Positions 48,193 through 60,700 are shown, counted from the first letter of the stretch. The stretch is 64,000 nt of DNA from Rhyzopertha dominica (GCA_025024175.1 QCXZ01000064.1:46893325-46957324); one strand, 5' to 3'. Made by a program: numbers and translations. The notes: a model not told the origin generated them from the letters alone.

Positions 48193-50019
48193 TTAAGGTG
48201 GAATAGTACAGGTACCAGAAAACTTAAATCCGAATGATGGCAGCACAGTCTATTTTCAACAAAACTGCAAACGGCCGTAGTTAAAATATGCAAATCCCGC
48301 CCTCATTTATAACTCAAATAAATTAGGGTCCGCCTGCATCCGGCCTTCAAAGACATCGTATCTACAGCGAGCTGATACCTGTGGTAGACGGATGTCTGGC
48401 ATTTCTGTATTTGAGTAAATAGGTAGTAATTCTAGATGTAAATTTGGCTGGGCCGAAACTCTCACTTCATTTGGATAGCGACTGTAACTTGGCCACCTAT
48501 CTTCTTTNCAGAAAACTAAGATACGAATTAATAAAAAATAATAATAAAAATAAAATCAATGATGGGCGCGTAGAATATGCAATGTAGATTACGTCAGTAT
48601 TATGCTATTATCTACGCGTAACCTATGTAATATTCTACTTTGAAAGTCTACTGTAGAAAACATCATTGTGCGGATAAACGGAAATTTTTAGTATTTAATG
48701 GTATNCATCATTAGTGCTGCTCNAGACGCCTCAATTGTCAATATTATTTTGTATTTTATTATTATTTTTATTTCTTGCAACTAAAGGAATATTACCTTGC
48801 TGTTAACCGGACAAATGTCTAAACTAAAATAACTGGGTAAGGCATGTGTTAATTAGGGCCAGGAGAGTCGACTAAGCAGGACAAGTTTGCTTTCAAAAGC
48901 AATTTTTAAACTACCCATCAGTCAAATAGACTCCTGTAAACTGTGACGTTGTCTTTCTACTCTATAAACTGATATAGGCCGGCAATTTCATACGCTGCCC
49001 TTGTTCTTTTACAGCAACTATTTTAATCGCAGGTCGATTTTATTGTGCTATATTGACAGAGTATACAAGCAGTTCTCATTGCAAAACTTGCGACATTGAT
49101 CTAAACAAGGAAGTAGCAAATGATAGTAATAGTAAAACCCTTTTTTGTAGAAAAATCTACTTATATGTGAAGTATGCGGTTGCGAATTGCTAGCTTGTAA
49201 AAAATAGGCTTTTTAGAAATATATCTCGTACAGTCGGGGAAGAATAGACTTCAAAACATTATACTTTGTTGTTTGTGTCCCAAACAAGTAAAAAAATCAT
49301 TTGGTAACCATGACTTACTAAAAAATGTTATGCAAATTTATAATATAAATATTAAAAGAACTGTATTACATATCTAAAATTCTCAAGAAATTCGACAAAT
49401 ATGGGTATAAGAAACAAAATAATTTCCACTTAGTTTTAGCATGTACCAGTGTACTTAAAATCTACGTCAAAAGCTTTTATCTACATTTTCTACGAGTGTA
49501 ATGTAGAAAATTATAATTTACGCGTAAGCGCCCATCTTTAATAAATAATACGAAAGTGTAAACAATACACATCATTCGGCGCCAAAATTTTATGTTGTTC
49601 AGGAGAAACTTTTTAAATACACTTGGATGAAAGCAAGCAACGTGATCAGCAGTGTTTACACTGTGGAAAATGAAAATATGACTTCACAGTCGAAATCTTC
49701 GTAATAAGCAAAAATTTTGCATACAGCTATAGACAATCAAGACAGAAATATGCCGCAGTCAATAGGTATAAATGTAACATTCATAAGTATATAGAACATC
49801 TTATAATTAATAGTTGCTTCGGAATTACGGGGAAATTCGACTTCTTATGTTAAATTATGTATATTCTTTTTCCTCGACAACCGTTCGATTATATTTACAT
49901 TAGGTACCTATATTCAAGACACAAATACTAGGTATTGGGTAGGGTACATGAAACATACCCACTGTTTTACCACATTAAATTAAACAAAAAACTAGCTCAA
50001 GTTAAAACATCTTTAGCCT
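48193..50019. repeat. Left arm of a giant inverted repeat (1827 bp)
   Basis: Inverted copy of 51897-53723, exactly the same length. By eye I find only two substitutions (near 48596 and 49820) plus three ambiguous bases (48508, 48705, 48723) that the other arm resolves to C, T and A. The outer end is TTAAGGTGG, the mirror of CCACCTTAA on the other arm. The arm has no long reading frame. It contains TATAAATG on the minus strand (48311-48304), facing the gene at 48162. Confidence 0.95.
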
Positions 50020-50474
50020 GCAGTACTAGAGTTTTGAAAGAAGATAGCATAATTTTGATTTTAGAGAATATAGGAATACATTCAAATAAATATTGTTTTG
50101 AATACAATTAGTTAGACATAATTGATTGAATGTATTAATATGTGCTAACGTAGCATATATTTTTTGTTTTGAATATATAATGCAATAAAATATATTCTGT
50201 TTAGGAACATTTGATTAATATCAAACGAAGAATATATGTTCAAATAAAACACACGGACTCGATTTAAATAAATAATAGAGAATATTCCAATAGTTGCATT
50301 CCAAGAAACAATTTTTACGTGTGTACCACCAAGGGGGTATAAGCTGCTTGCGTAGATCCTTTATCTTATATCCTCATTCTAAAGAAAGTGCAGGTACCCA
50401 GTGCTTTTAGTCAAGCTTTCCTAGAACATTTGATTCTGAAAGGATTAGTGTGCGGATTATGAGGACAATTATAG

Positions 50475-50555
50475 GAAAGTTCTCGAAACGGTCATGGATA
50501 GACAATATACCTGTATTCCTAATGACATGATGCCGTGAACAGAACATTATAAATA
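50475..50555 (+). promoter_or_regulatory. Heat-shock element and TATA box of the spacer gene
   Basis: GAAAGTTCTCGAA at 50475-50487 is a perfect three-unit heat-shock element (GAA-nn-TTC-nn-GAA). TATAAATA follows at 50548-50555, 76 bp before the ATG. Element, TATA box and start codon are in normal promoter order. Confidence 0.6.
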
Positions 50556-50630
50556 GCAAGGCAAATCGTAAAAGTCGTCACTTTTTCTTTGCAATCTTGC
50601 TGGCGAAAGAGATTTTTGAATAGTGCGAGT

Positions 50631-50931
50631 ATGGGGAATAAACATAAAAATCCTTCACGAGTGACGAAACGAAGTGGTCGTTCTAAATACATGGCGCGTT
50701 TGAACGCTGAAAGGTAAGTTTATCTTGCGATATATTACTTGATGCAATATATTTTTTTACCTAGTAGATAATATCTAAATAATTTTGACTTTATATTCCA
50801 GGTGGAAGAAACTGGGTCAAGGTATGCAGCCACATTCGTCCAGATCTCCCGCTAACTATGATTTAGAGATCGACACACTTCCGCCCCTAGTTTTTCTGTT
50901 TGTTGTATTATGGAGTTGTATATTAGCTTAG
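50631..50931 (+). CDS. Small tail-anchored-type protein, 70 residues, unknown
   Basis: Two exons, 50631-50713 and 50802-50931, joined at GTAAGT and TTCCAG with phase 2. The product starts with a strongly basic part (MGNKHKNPSRVTKRSGRSKY and on to about residue 35), then a short acidic stretch (YDLEIDT). It ends with a hydrophobic segment at about residues 55-70 (PPLVFLFVVLWSCILA) directly before the stop. This is the layout of a tail-anchored membrane protein with a basic cytosolic head. The size and shape recall small ER stress proteins of the RAMP4/SERP type, but the conserved residues do not match, so I assign no family. AATAAA signals at 51131-51136 and 51242-51247 would end the transcript. 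Confidence 0.6.
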
Positions 50932-51241
50932 TGATGTAATTGTTATTTTTTAGTATTTTAATTATTATGTGCAAACTTTCATTTATAATTTCTGAACTAA
51001 TTAATTTTATTACTTGGAGTATTGTATTGTTCAAGACAGCTAGTTTTTGTTTGTAGGGGTAGTTAGAATATATATGTATGCATTATTTGTATTAGGCATT
51101 ATTATGTATTAGATTATTGCATATACCGTAAATAAAGATGTGAAATCGGTGAGAGTGATAAGTCAACCGCCCGGTACGCGCCTATAGTAAGTTCGTGATA
51201 TTGTATTATATTGTATATGTATAGTTTATGTTTTAATTTGT

Positions 51242-51247
51242 AATAAA
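51242..51247 (+). terminator. Polyadenylation signal of the spacer gene
   Basis: AATAAA here and an earlier one at 51131-51136; either would close the transcript of the gene at 50631. Confidence 0.45.
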
Positions 51248-52380
51248 CTCCACGGACAAACCATTTCTGTGTGTGCTTTTATTGCAAGTAAACTACCTAC
51301 CCTTATAATTCTAGCGTTGTTTAAAACGTGACGAAAACTGCATTTAGAAATTCGGGTTTTTAGCAATGCTAGTAGTCAATTATACGCTGAGGACATACTC
51401 TGCATTATAACGGAAACGCAGCAGACCAAACATCTTAAATACTTAACCAATTGAGATACAGAATAGGACAATTACCGTGGCATACCTGAGAAACGGTCGC
51501 TCGTTGGTCAGTTATCTAAGTGAAGGGGTGACATCCCTGAGGGGCGTGTCACTTAACCGAATATCTAACTAAACTCAAAAATAAAGAAAAAAACTATTTT
51601 TTGAACTTTTGCATTCCTAAGTTTAGATAAATACCGAGTGAACTATGATCTGATTTACCTAGGATTTGCCATAAAAAGTGTTATTTTGGCAGTTTTTAAC
51701 TTTTATTTAATTACTTTCTATTTTTTGTAACTTGTAGACAAAAAAATCTCAAAAACGAATCATAGTTCATTAGGGAATATAATCAGAAACACATCCTGAA
51801 AAATTCGCGAAATTTGAATGACCCAATTTTGAGTTGGACATGATTTTTATTCCCATGCTTTTCTTATGGACACTTTAGGTGTATCCAACAGCCTTAAGGC
51901 TAAAGATGTTTTAACTTGAGCTAGTTTTTTGTTTAATTTAATGTGGTAAAACAGTGGGTATGTTTCATGTACCCTACCCAATACCTAGTATTTGTGTCTT
52001 GAATATAGGTACCTAATGTAAATATAATCGAACGGTTGTCGAGGAAAAAGAATATACATAATTTAACATAAGAAGTCGAATTTCCCCGTAATTGCGAAGC
52101 AACTATTAATTATAAGATGTTCTATATACTTATGAATGTTACATTTATACCTATTGACTGCGGCATATTTCTGTCTTGATTGTCTATAGCTGTATGCAAA
52201 ATTTTTGCTTATTACGAAGATTTCGACTGTGAAGTCATATTTTCATTTTCCACAGTGTAAACACTGCTGATCACGTTGCTTGCTTTCATCCAAGTGTATT
52301 TAAAAAGTTTCTCCTGAACAACATAAAATTTTGGCGCCGAATGATGTGTATTGTTTACACTTTCGTATTATTTATTAAAG

Positions 52381-53357
52381 ATGGGCGCTTACGCGTAAAT
52401 TATAATTTTCTACATTACACTCGTAGAAAATGTAGATAAAAGCTTTTGACGTAGATTTTAAGTACACTGGTACATGCTAAAACTAAGTGGAAATTATTTT
52501 GTTTCTTATACCCATATTTGTCGAATTTCTTGAGAATTTTAGATATGTAATACAGTTCTTTTAATATTTATATTATAAATTTGCATAACATTTTTTAGTA
52601 AGTCATGGTTACCAAATGATTTTTTTACTTGTTTGGGACACAAACAACAAAGTATAATGTTTTGAAGTCTATTCTTCCCCGACTGTACGAGATATATTTC
52701 TAAAAAGCCTATTTTTTACAAGCTAGCAATTCGCAACCGCATACTTCACATATAAGTAGATTTTTCTACAAAAAAGGGTTTTACTATTACTATCATTTGC
52801 TACTTCCTTGTTTAGATCAATGTCGCAAGTTTTGCAATGAGAACTGCTTGTATACTCTGTCAATATAGCACAATAAAATCGACCTGCGATTAAAATAGTT
52901 GCTGTAAAAGAACAAGGGCAGCGTATGAAATTGCCGGCCTATATCAGTTTATAGAGTAGAAAGACAACGTCACAGTTTACAGGAGTCTATTTGACTGATG
53001 GGTAGTTTAAAAATTGCTTTTGAAAGCAAACTTGTCCTGCTTAGTCGACTCTCCTGGCCCTAATTAACACATGCCTTACCCAGTTATTTTAGTTTAGACA
53101 TTTGTCCGGTTAACAGCAAGGTAATATTCCTTTAGTTGCAAGAAATAAAAATAATAATAAAATACAAAATAATATTGACAATTGAGGCGTCTTGAGCAGC
53201 ACTAATGATGAATACCATTAAATACTAAAAATTTCCGTTTATCCGCACAATGATGTTTTCTACAGTAGACTTTCAAAGTAGAATATTACATAGGTTACGC
53301 GTAGATAATAGCATAATCCTGACGTAATCTACATTGCATATTCTACGCGCCCATCAT
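52381..53357. mobile_element. MITE-like element within the arm
   Basis: GATGGGCGC starts it at 52381 and the complement GCGCCCATC ends it near 53357. Just inside both ends are related phrases with TACGCGTA and TTCTACATTAC. The mirror copy lies in the left arm at about 48563-49539, so the element was there before the arm was duplicated or homogenised. Confidence 0.45.
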
Positions 53358-53604
53358 TGATTTTATTTTTATTATTATTTTTTATTAATTCGTATCTTAG
53401 TTTTCTGGAAAGAAGATAGGTGGCCAAGTTACAGTCGCTATCCAAATGAAGTGAGAGTTTCGGCCCAGCCAAATTTACATCTAGAATTACTACCTATTTA
53501 CTCAAATACAGAAATGCCAGACATCCGTCTACCACAGGTATCAGCTCGCTGTAGATACGATGTCTTTGAAGGCCGGATGCAGGCGGACCCTAATTTATTT
53601 GAGT

Positions 53605-53630
53605 TATAAATGAGGGCGGGATTTGCATAT
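53605..53630 (+). promoter_or_regulatory. Promoter-like cluster: TATA, GC box, octamer
   Basis: TATAAATG, then GGGCGGG, then ATTTGCATA within 26 bp. The same cluster occurs inverted in the left arm near 48286-48311. The spacing to the ATGs outside the arms is about 235 bp on the right and 150 bp on the left. Confidence 0.35.
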
Positions 53631-53838
53631 TTTAACTACGGCCGTTTGCAGTTTTGTTGAAAATAGACTGTGCTGCCATCATTCGGATTTAAGTTTTCTG
53701 GTACCTGTACTATTCCACCTTAAAGGAGGGCACCCACTACCCAACCTGCAAGGTAGACCGGCGTGCAGTCAGGTGCAAGCGGTGACCGATATCCAGTTCG
53801 TTACCACATAACCGAAGAGCCCGGATCGTAACAGAACA

Positions 53839-53917
53839 ATGAAGTTGGCCGTGATCGCTGTTGTTTTGAGTGTTGCGGCTTGCGGGAGTGGAACGAAGGT
53901 GCAGCCCTGTCCCGGGG
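53839..53917 (+). CDS. First exon of a secreted protein (partial)
   Basis: ATG at 53839 opens a typical signal peptide (MKLAVIAVVLSVAACGSGTK), then VQPCPG, and reaches a donor GTAAGT at 53918 in phase 1. The 115 bp upstream are GC-rich, like a 5' untranslated region, starting at the outer end of the right arm. A short Cys-containing stretch after the signal peptide and before a first intron is seen in NPC2/ML-domain lipid-binding proteins (VQPCPGG), but this alone does not identify the gene. No continuing exon was found in the remaining 10 kb; a large first intron holding two transposons would explain that. Confidence 0.5.
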
Positions 53918-54026
53918 GTAAGTTGAAGAAATTCCTTTGGCCAGATAATGATGTAGTTGGTGCCGAAAAATTAGCGCTCTATTCCAAAACTTAAGTATTA
54001 AAAAAACGCTGCAAATTGAATCAATA

Positions 54027-54862
54027 CTTCCACATCCAATTGTCAAAATGACATTTAGTTTTATTTCTTATACTATACGATTAGTAATCACGCTTTGAGC
54101 ATTTTTTCTCTCTACACATTTTTTCTAAGACAAACAGTCCTCGTGATATTAGCAAGAATATATAAATTTTTAAAATCGGTTTTTTCAAATAAATCTAAAA
54201 TTATTAACTTAACAAAAAAGTTACAAGAGTGCTTTCTGATCAGAAATTTGATTTTCTATATAATACCAAAATTGAATAAAAATCGTACGAGCAGGGTTCA
54301 AAATAGGTTTTTTGGAAATATTTCGAAAATGTCAAAATTTTTGATAAATTTTTTGTGAAAAACTTTATTTCCTATCTGATGGTATTTTCATTTTTTGAAT
54401 ATATTCAATATATTCGGAGATATTTAGTAAAAACCGTTTTCTCTAAGTGACGCTTTTTTGCTAATATCTTCTAAAAAGTAAAAATTTATAAGAACGAATA
54501 ATACTCGCAGTTATACTACTAATCACGCACTAAAATGAAAAAAGAATAAAAAACTAAAAATTTGCAAAAAGGCTAGTTACCCCCCAATTTGGCCCCCTTC
54601 CCGATACCCTACTTACCCCACAAACAATAGGTCGCTTTGGGTAGTTGAGATTTATACGTTTGCTAAATTTCAAGTTCATATATTAAGTCTTTTAAAAGTT
54701 ATCGTGTCCACAAACAAACCCACAGACACACAGACAAGAAATTTGTTTTTGCTCAAATTTGGTTTTTTTTGCGTTTTCGACCATTTTAAAGCGAATGAGC
54801 AAATAAAAATTTTTGAAAATTTTTTTCGCGATACAATACTTCCCATCCGTTGGATGTGGAAG
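54027..54862. mobile_element. MITE with CTTCCACATCCAA inverted ends and TA target site
   Basis: CTTCCACATCCAA at 54027 and its complement TTGGATGTGGAAG ending at 54862 are both flanked by TA, as for Tc1/mariner insertions. The element is 836 bp with no transposase. The right half matches the truncated copy at 1399-1811 in the opposite orientation. It lies in the presumed first intron of the gene starting at 53839. Confidence 0.8.
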
Positions 54863-54945
54863 TAATTATACTTGCGTTTTTAGCCGTTATATTTATCTTA
54901 TAAAATTGCTTAGAATCATGTTCACAGAAATGCACTGCTAATGTA

Positions 54946-57794
54946 TGGGTGTGTAAACAAAAAAATCCGTACGTATCTTTTTATGCTTTTTTATTAAAAC
55001 ATAATAGGCTGTGAAAACCTGTCATTACGGTTTGAAGGTTGATAAATTTCTTTTGTCAATTTGAGCTATTTCAAAAGTCACATAATTTCTTGAAGTAGAA
55101 TGATCCAGTTGAAGGAAAGTGATCTACGTCGAGTAATTGGCGAATTTTATATGAAACATGTTTTACAAGGAGTAAACTGTAAAACATTTTTGTGAAATAA
55201 GGATCCCACGACAAATAGTGTGATATTATTAGAAGAGTATGCCAAGGAAAATCGCTAAATAGAGCACCGGAAAGTGGAAGAATACCTAAAAAAAAATTGA
55301 AAACAGAAAAGAGAAGCTGGAGTCAGAAGCTGTTGGTGAGGTCGGACAGTCATTAAGAAAACTAGGTCTAAACTTTAAAATATCACATTCATGTGTGATA
55401 AATATTCTTAAAGCAAAAAAAACGAGACTCTTAGAAAACGAAAATCCCCACCCAAATATAAGCCAAAAGCAGTTAGAAGAGTAAAGAAATAAACTGCGAA
55501 AATTGCGTGAAACTCATTTGAAGCCTTCTAACGATAAATTGTTATCACCGACGATGAGTCTTATTTCACACTAGACGCCAGTGATGCAGCGGGAAACAAA
55601 ACCTACTGTTTTAAGTAGGGTAATGAAATGCCCAATAAAGTGGAATTCAATCCAAGTTTTAGAAGGTTTTGATATGGTTATAGCATTCAACTCAAAGGGA
55701 AGGTCCACTCCATATATAGTGCCTTCAGAATAAAATTAATAAAATTTTGATAAATTCCTGTAATTCATGTACATGGAATTTTATGTAATTCCACGGAATT
55801 AATGTAATTCTTGCAATTCCTAGGAATCACATCGAAATTCTTAGTAATTCCTGAAATTTTATGTAATTCATCTAGTGTTTATAGGTGTGCGTGTGTGTGT
55901 TTAGAAATAATTTTCGAAAACGTACACAGTGCGGTCGCACATCAAAAAGGTCTAAGAATTTTATGCAAGAAAAATTGATCTTCTTAATGATGCAAAAGTC
56001 AGATTTGAGGTAACAGCAGCATTGCTCGTTACTGAAATATAAATAGCAACCCTCGCATGCATTGAGTCCAGTTAAGTTTTAGTGCAATAATATAATTAAA
56101 AATAGAAGTCTATTAAAAAATAAGTAAAACATTACAAAATTAAAAGCAAGACAAAAAAAATGATGAATAAAACAAACGATCTTATGCTAGGATAACCTAC
56201 AACGGACAAAGAAAAACAAGAACAAATTTATATGAGTGAACATAAAGTTCGGAACGAAATTCTTAACTTGGTTATGTATTTTTTTCGTTCAGCGCCAGAA
56301 CAGGTCGATATTTATTTTGCCATTTTTTGACATGAAAATTTTGTGCTTGACGTCATTTGAATTATGACGTTATCATCAATTTTTTTAAATAGCATTTTTT
56401 TAAATTAAACTTAGAATTTTTTCAAGAAAATTGTTATGCAAGGTATTACTTTTTTTATTATTACCGAATACAGAATTGAAGAGTGTATCGAAGAATTAAA
56501 GAAAAGTAAGGGATTGACATTTAAATTGATGATGTCATAGTTCAAAAATTATTATTTTTGTTCCCAATTTTATTATCACATTGTATTTTGTTTCTCACTT
56601 TTGAATAATTTATTGATACCTATGTAATCCGAGCTTCTAATCTGAAATGCTTCAGATTAGATCGCAATATATGTATGCATTAGTATTGGGAATGCTATAT
56701 TCTAAAGGTAAAATAAATCCCATAACTTTATTATTTGTTACTGGATCATGTTCAATTCTTTCAGTAATTCTAGTGGCATCTTCTTACAACCCTACAATTG
56801 TTGGTAAATTTCGATATTTTAGAAAGTCGCTGAAACCTTTGAAGTTCAATTTATAGAGCATTATTTTGCAAACAAGTTTTTTATGTTTGTTCATGTAAAA
56901 ACATACAAAACCCACAAGTTTTTGTCAAATTCAAGTTTTTTAGTAACAACTTTTAAAGTAGGCCAAGGATTTACTTTTTTATCAGAATGTAGACCATAAA
57001 AATTGAAGTCGCTCATTACTATTGACGCATTTGTTAACTCGTTGCAAAAATCGATTCGTTAACATCAAAGATATCGACTCGGAGTGGCTATTTACATTAT
57101 TCACTTATCTATACTCTCACAATCAGCGCCCTCTCACTGTAATTCATTCAAATTTTTACCGTAATTCCAAGTAATTCCGCGCAATTCTTAGTAATTCCAC
57201 TCAATTCTTTGTAATACCATATAATTCCAAGTAGTTCTCCATAATTTCTAGCAATTCTTGACGCGTGTACACTAAAATTCCTCAGTGATTCACCCCTCGG
57301 AATTAAGTATCAATTAAAATGTGTATGCCAGCGAAAGCGTTAGAAAAAGACTAGTTCCCGTCATCAAAAAATTTGATTATGAAGCCAAATATATTTTTGG
57401 CCAGACATGGTAACAGCTCATTATGAGGCTCAAACAATAGAAACTTTTCACTAAGAGCATAGAAAATATATTCCGCGTGCCGATAATGTTCCTAATGTAC
57501 CCAATTGAGACCGATTTTGGGTCCTACTAAAACAAAAGGTATACGACGGATGAAGGGAAGCAAAATAAATGAAGAACGAAGAATTCTTAGCAAACTTCGC
57601 CATTATAAAAAAGAACATTTTCAAACATTAATGGCTAGAATTTTTACAAAAGTGAGTTTAATGGCTGATTATGTGGAGCATTTTGTTTTAAAATAATTAA
57701 TCTTTTTGTAAATGCTATTTTTAATCAGTTTCTTAACCAGTAGTTTAAGGAATAAACTTACTGAATTTGTAGGGATACTTTGTTTACACACCCG
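54946..57794 (+). pseudogene. IS630/Tc1-type transposon, complete ends, decayed and interrupted
   Basis: The ends are inverted (GGGTGTGTAAACAAA at 54947, complement TTTGTTTACACACCC near 57780-57793) and flanked by TA. In between, the transposase is recognisable in pieces. The first-Asp block DDESYFTLDASDAAGNKTYC is near 55545-55605. The second-Asp block FWPDMVTAHYEAQTIETFH is near 57395-57450. The region of the third acid, FWVLLKQKVYDG-like with stops, is near 57515-57550. Several frameshifts and stops show it is dead. A non-homologous insert of about 1.5 kb (55740-57300) splits the gene between the first and second Asp. Confidence 0.8.
55740..57300. mobile_element. Insert with TAATTCC-rich ends, unidentified
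   Basis: The insert in the IS630-type transposase has at both ends (about 55750-55870 and 57140-57290) loose arrays of GTAATTCC/GGAATT units spaced about 10-14 bp apart, in the same orientation. The middle is AT-rich and holds TATAAATAG at about 56039 with CCAGTT about 30 bp on, a possible core promoter. A 69-residue open frame at 56647-56856 is not recognisable. No clear target duplication. Confidence 0.45.
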
Positions 57795-57796
57795 TA

Positions 57797-60700
57797 CCTA
57801 GTTTGAATTTTATTTTTATATTATAAGGCGGGATAATTGCCCAAGGGCCCCAGATGTTGGGGGCACCCACATATCTGAAATCGCAGTATTTCATATTACT
57901 TCATGCATACGTTTGGCAGGCGGTAAAGGTTTGCACGAAGCTTTCTATTCGTGCCATAATTTACATGTACATACAATATATATGTTATCTTTCTTTTTGC
58001 TTCTCTTTGCATTATTGATTTTCTCCTCACGAAGGACCTAACAACATCTCTTGCCTAGGGACTCCCATATGTTAAATTTAGCACTCAGTAGGACCTCGTA
58101 TATGTATCTATACCAAATATCAAATATTGAAATGAAAATATTTTAAAATAAATGCTAGATATTAAATGTAATTTCTAACAAAATGTCTTGTATATTTCAA
58201 CTATTCATAAAAGCCTAAATGTTTAAATATTACTTCGAAATCAATGAAAAGTCATATTCATCCCATTTTCACCCTACACGGGAGGTATTCCAGAAAAAGT
58301 AAAACAGTACCTGTACAGGGTTAGGAGAAACTACCAGAACGGTCGATTTCAAAAGATACATGAGTTAGCAAAAATATATATTATATAAAAGTTGTAAGGC
58401 TTTTATAAAAATTTAATTAATTTATTAAATAAAATTTAGGAAAGTCGCGCTATCATAGGACATTGTATCAAGTTGAAAAATTTTTAATATTACATCCATG
58501 TAGCATTTTATTTGAGGAATTTTTATAAGATTTCACACAATTTTCGGTTGCTACATTCGTAGATGAATGATACAGAGCACCAACAACATGGTTACTACCA
58601 TTTCTATAAAACTGTTAAACTGCAAATTACGGTTCGTTGTCTGAGACGATGGTTTTCGGTAAACCATACCTTGCAAAACACTTGCATAGTCTATCTAATG
58701 TATGTTTTACACATTATGAATAGGCGTCAGTACTTATTAAGTAATTTTCTCCATTGTAAAAGAGATTTGCCTGCATTCAGACAAAAACGTGTTGTGCATC
58801 GTTCAATTTTCCCAACACTACTCTTGAAGGTGCATCAGAATTTATAATTGTGAACTAAATGCTCAATGTCATTGTCTAATTTTGGCTAACTTACATCCCC
58901 ACATTATTAAATTATTATCAATACTTAACCTTTGACTGGTTAGCACACCCTCTAAAATCTTGCAAAAAAATGGTAATATTATACCAAAAATCATCAAGTA
59001 TTATTTCATCCATTACCCACCTAGTGGACAAGCAGAGAACATATTCGAGGAATTTGCATCTCTCCATAAAATACAGGTGGTGAGTTTTTTGTACTATTAC
59101 AATTCATAAATTCCAATCTAAATGTTCATCCTAAATTCCCATTACTCGAACTGTGAGCAAGAAATTTCATTCGTTACGGACTAAATCGAAGATCCATTGA
59201 CAAATTTAATCATTGTTATTCATGACCCGCACGCAGCTCTTCAACACAGTTTAAATGATAAGCATGTTGATGGCGGTGTCTTACAAGTTTTACAAATCTT
59301 GTTTTCAGAAACATCGAGAGCAAAAGAAATCCTTTGAGGCTTGTGCTCGGGTGTCTGTTAAATTTGTGCAATACATTAATTCTCTCTTGCCGATAATTGA
59401 CGTGTTTCTTTGATCACCATGAACTACTTTTATTTCCAGATTGACAAAAGTGTGGTATTTACAAATGCAGGATAAAGATANCGTCTACTTTCTGTATCTT
59501 TTTGCTGCTGCTGCTTAATTTTCATTTGACAAAACATGAATAAACACAAATATTATGAATACTTTTGAATGGAAAATGCATTTTAATGAGAAACACTTTG
59601 AGGTCAAATAACAAAAATAAATATACAAAATTATTTGTAATAGGTAAATATCTGTAGCCGGGTATTCATAGTTTCATAAAATATAGAGATAAAGTTTAAT
59701 ATTTAATAATATAATATTTTAAACAATTTCATTAGCATTAGGTTAGCAGGTTGTTTTCCATGACGTCTCGTTGCCTTAATGATTTATTTATTTACCTTTA
59801 GAAATCTGTTTGACAGTGCATTAGAAAATTCCTAAAGGTCAGCAACGATTAAAGAAGTAATTGAAAATGAAATTTCGTTAGTGCTTCGACAAGGTCAAAA
59901 CAGTTTTCCAAAAACATAATAAAATTATACTTATTTTATTTTCATTTAAGGGCTGACAGGCAAAGAACCTAGCTTAATTCAAGGTTACAATCAATTCAAA
60001 ATAGTTGTTGCTGGTGTTTTATTTTTTTTTACAAACAAATATAAAGCATTGTTTATTGTGTTTCTATTTATTATCATTGAACAGAGACTTCATTTGTTTA
60101 AAATCGTTGTAAAAGAATTTACCCTATTAAACTACTACTTTTGGTACTGAATGAACAAATTAAACATTATTTCACTAACAGTAAGTAATTAACTTTAAAG
60201 AGCTTTCGCCAAGGGCTTTTAAATGAAAGTTATATGCTCCAGACTAGAACAATGTAGAGTGTAAGCCAAAAAAGATCTGGAGATTACTATAGAATTAAAG
60301 AAGATGTTTTAGAGAAAACTTTGCGCTGATATGGTTTACTATAAATCCTTGCAAACGGAATAAATACATAATACAATAGGTCTAACTACTACGGTAGAAA
60401 TAACGTTTATAAATAAGCCCAAGTAATAGTTTTTAAGTACAAACTCTTTCTGCCAACCAATTAATTGCCCTCTCTTCTCTAAGTGAAAAACTGTACACCT
60501 TCTGCACAATTTTGCAAAAGTAATTTTGGTTTTGCACAACACCGTCAATAATTTACTATTAAGGGCAAATAACTGGAGGTAGCTTCCATTATAGGAGGAA
60601 GTTGATATAAGGCACGCACGATCGACATGGAATGCCCTGCACAATTTCATGCAACTAATTAATTCTGATTTCTACACACATTATATGGGTAACAAAATCG

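Larger units (their letters stand above)
50020..51896. other. Single-copy spacer between the inverted arms
   Basis: 1877 bp that is not repeated elsewhere in the window. It holds the small spliced gene at 50631-50931, its promoter and two AATAAA signals. From 51250 to 51896 nothing was recognised. Confidence 0.7.
51897..53723. repeat. Right arm of the giant inverted repeat (1827 bp)
   Basis: Inverted copy of 48193-50019. Near its outer end on the plus strand are TATAAATG (53605-53612), GGGCGGG and the octamer ATTTGCAT (about 53620), a promoter-like cluster facing the exon at 53839. It ends CCACCTTAA. Confidence 0.95.

Noticed and set aside
50425..50455. Additional heat-shock element upstream of the spacer gene
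   Set aside because: TTC and GAA units are present but spaced by one or three bases rather than two.
54095..54358. 87-residue open frame
   Set aside because: Lies inside the 836-bp MITE, which is non-coding.
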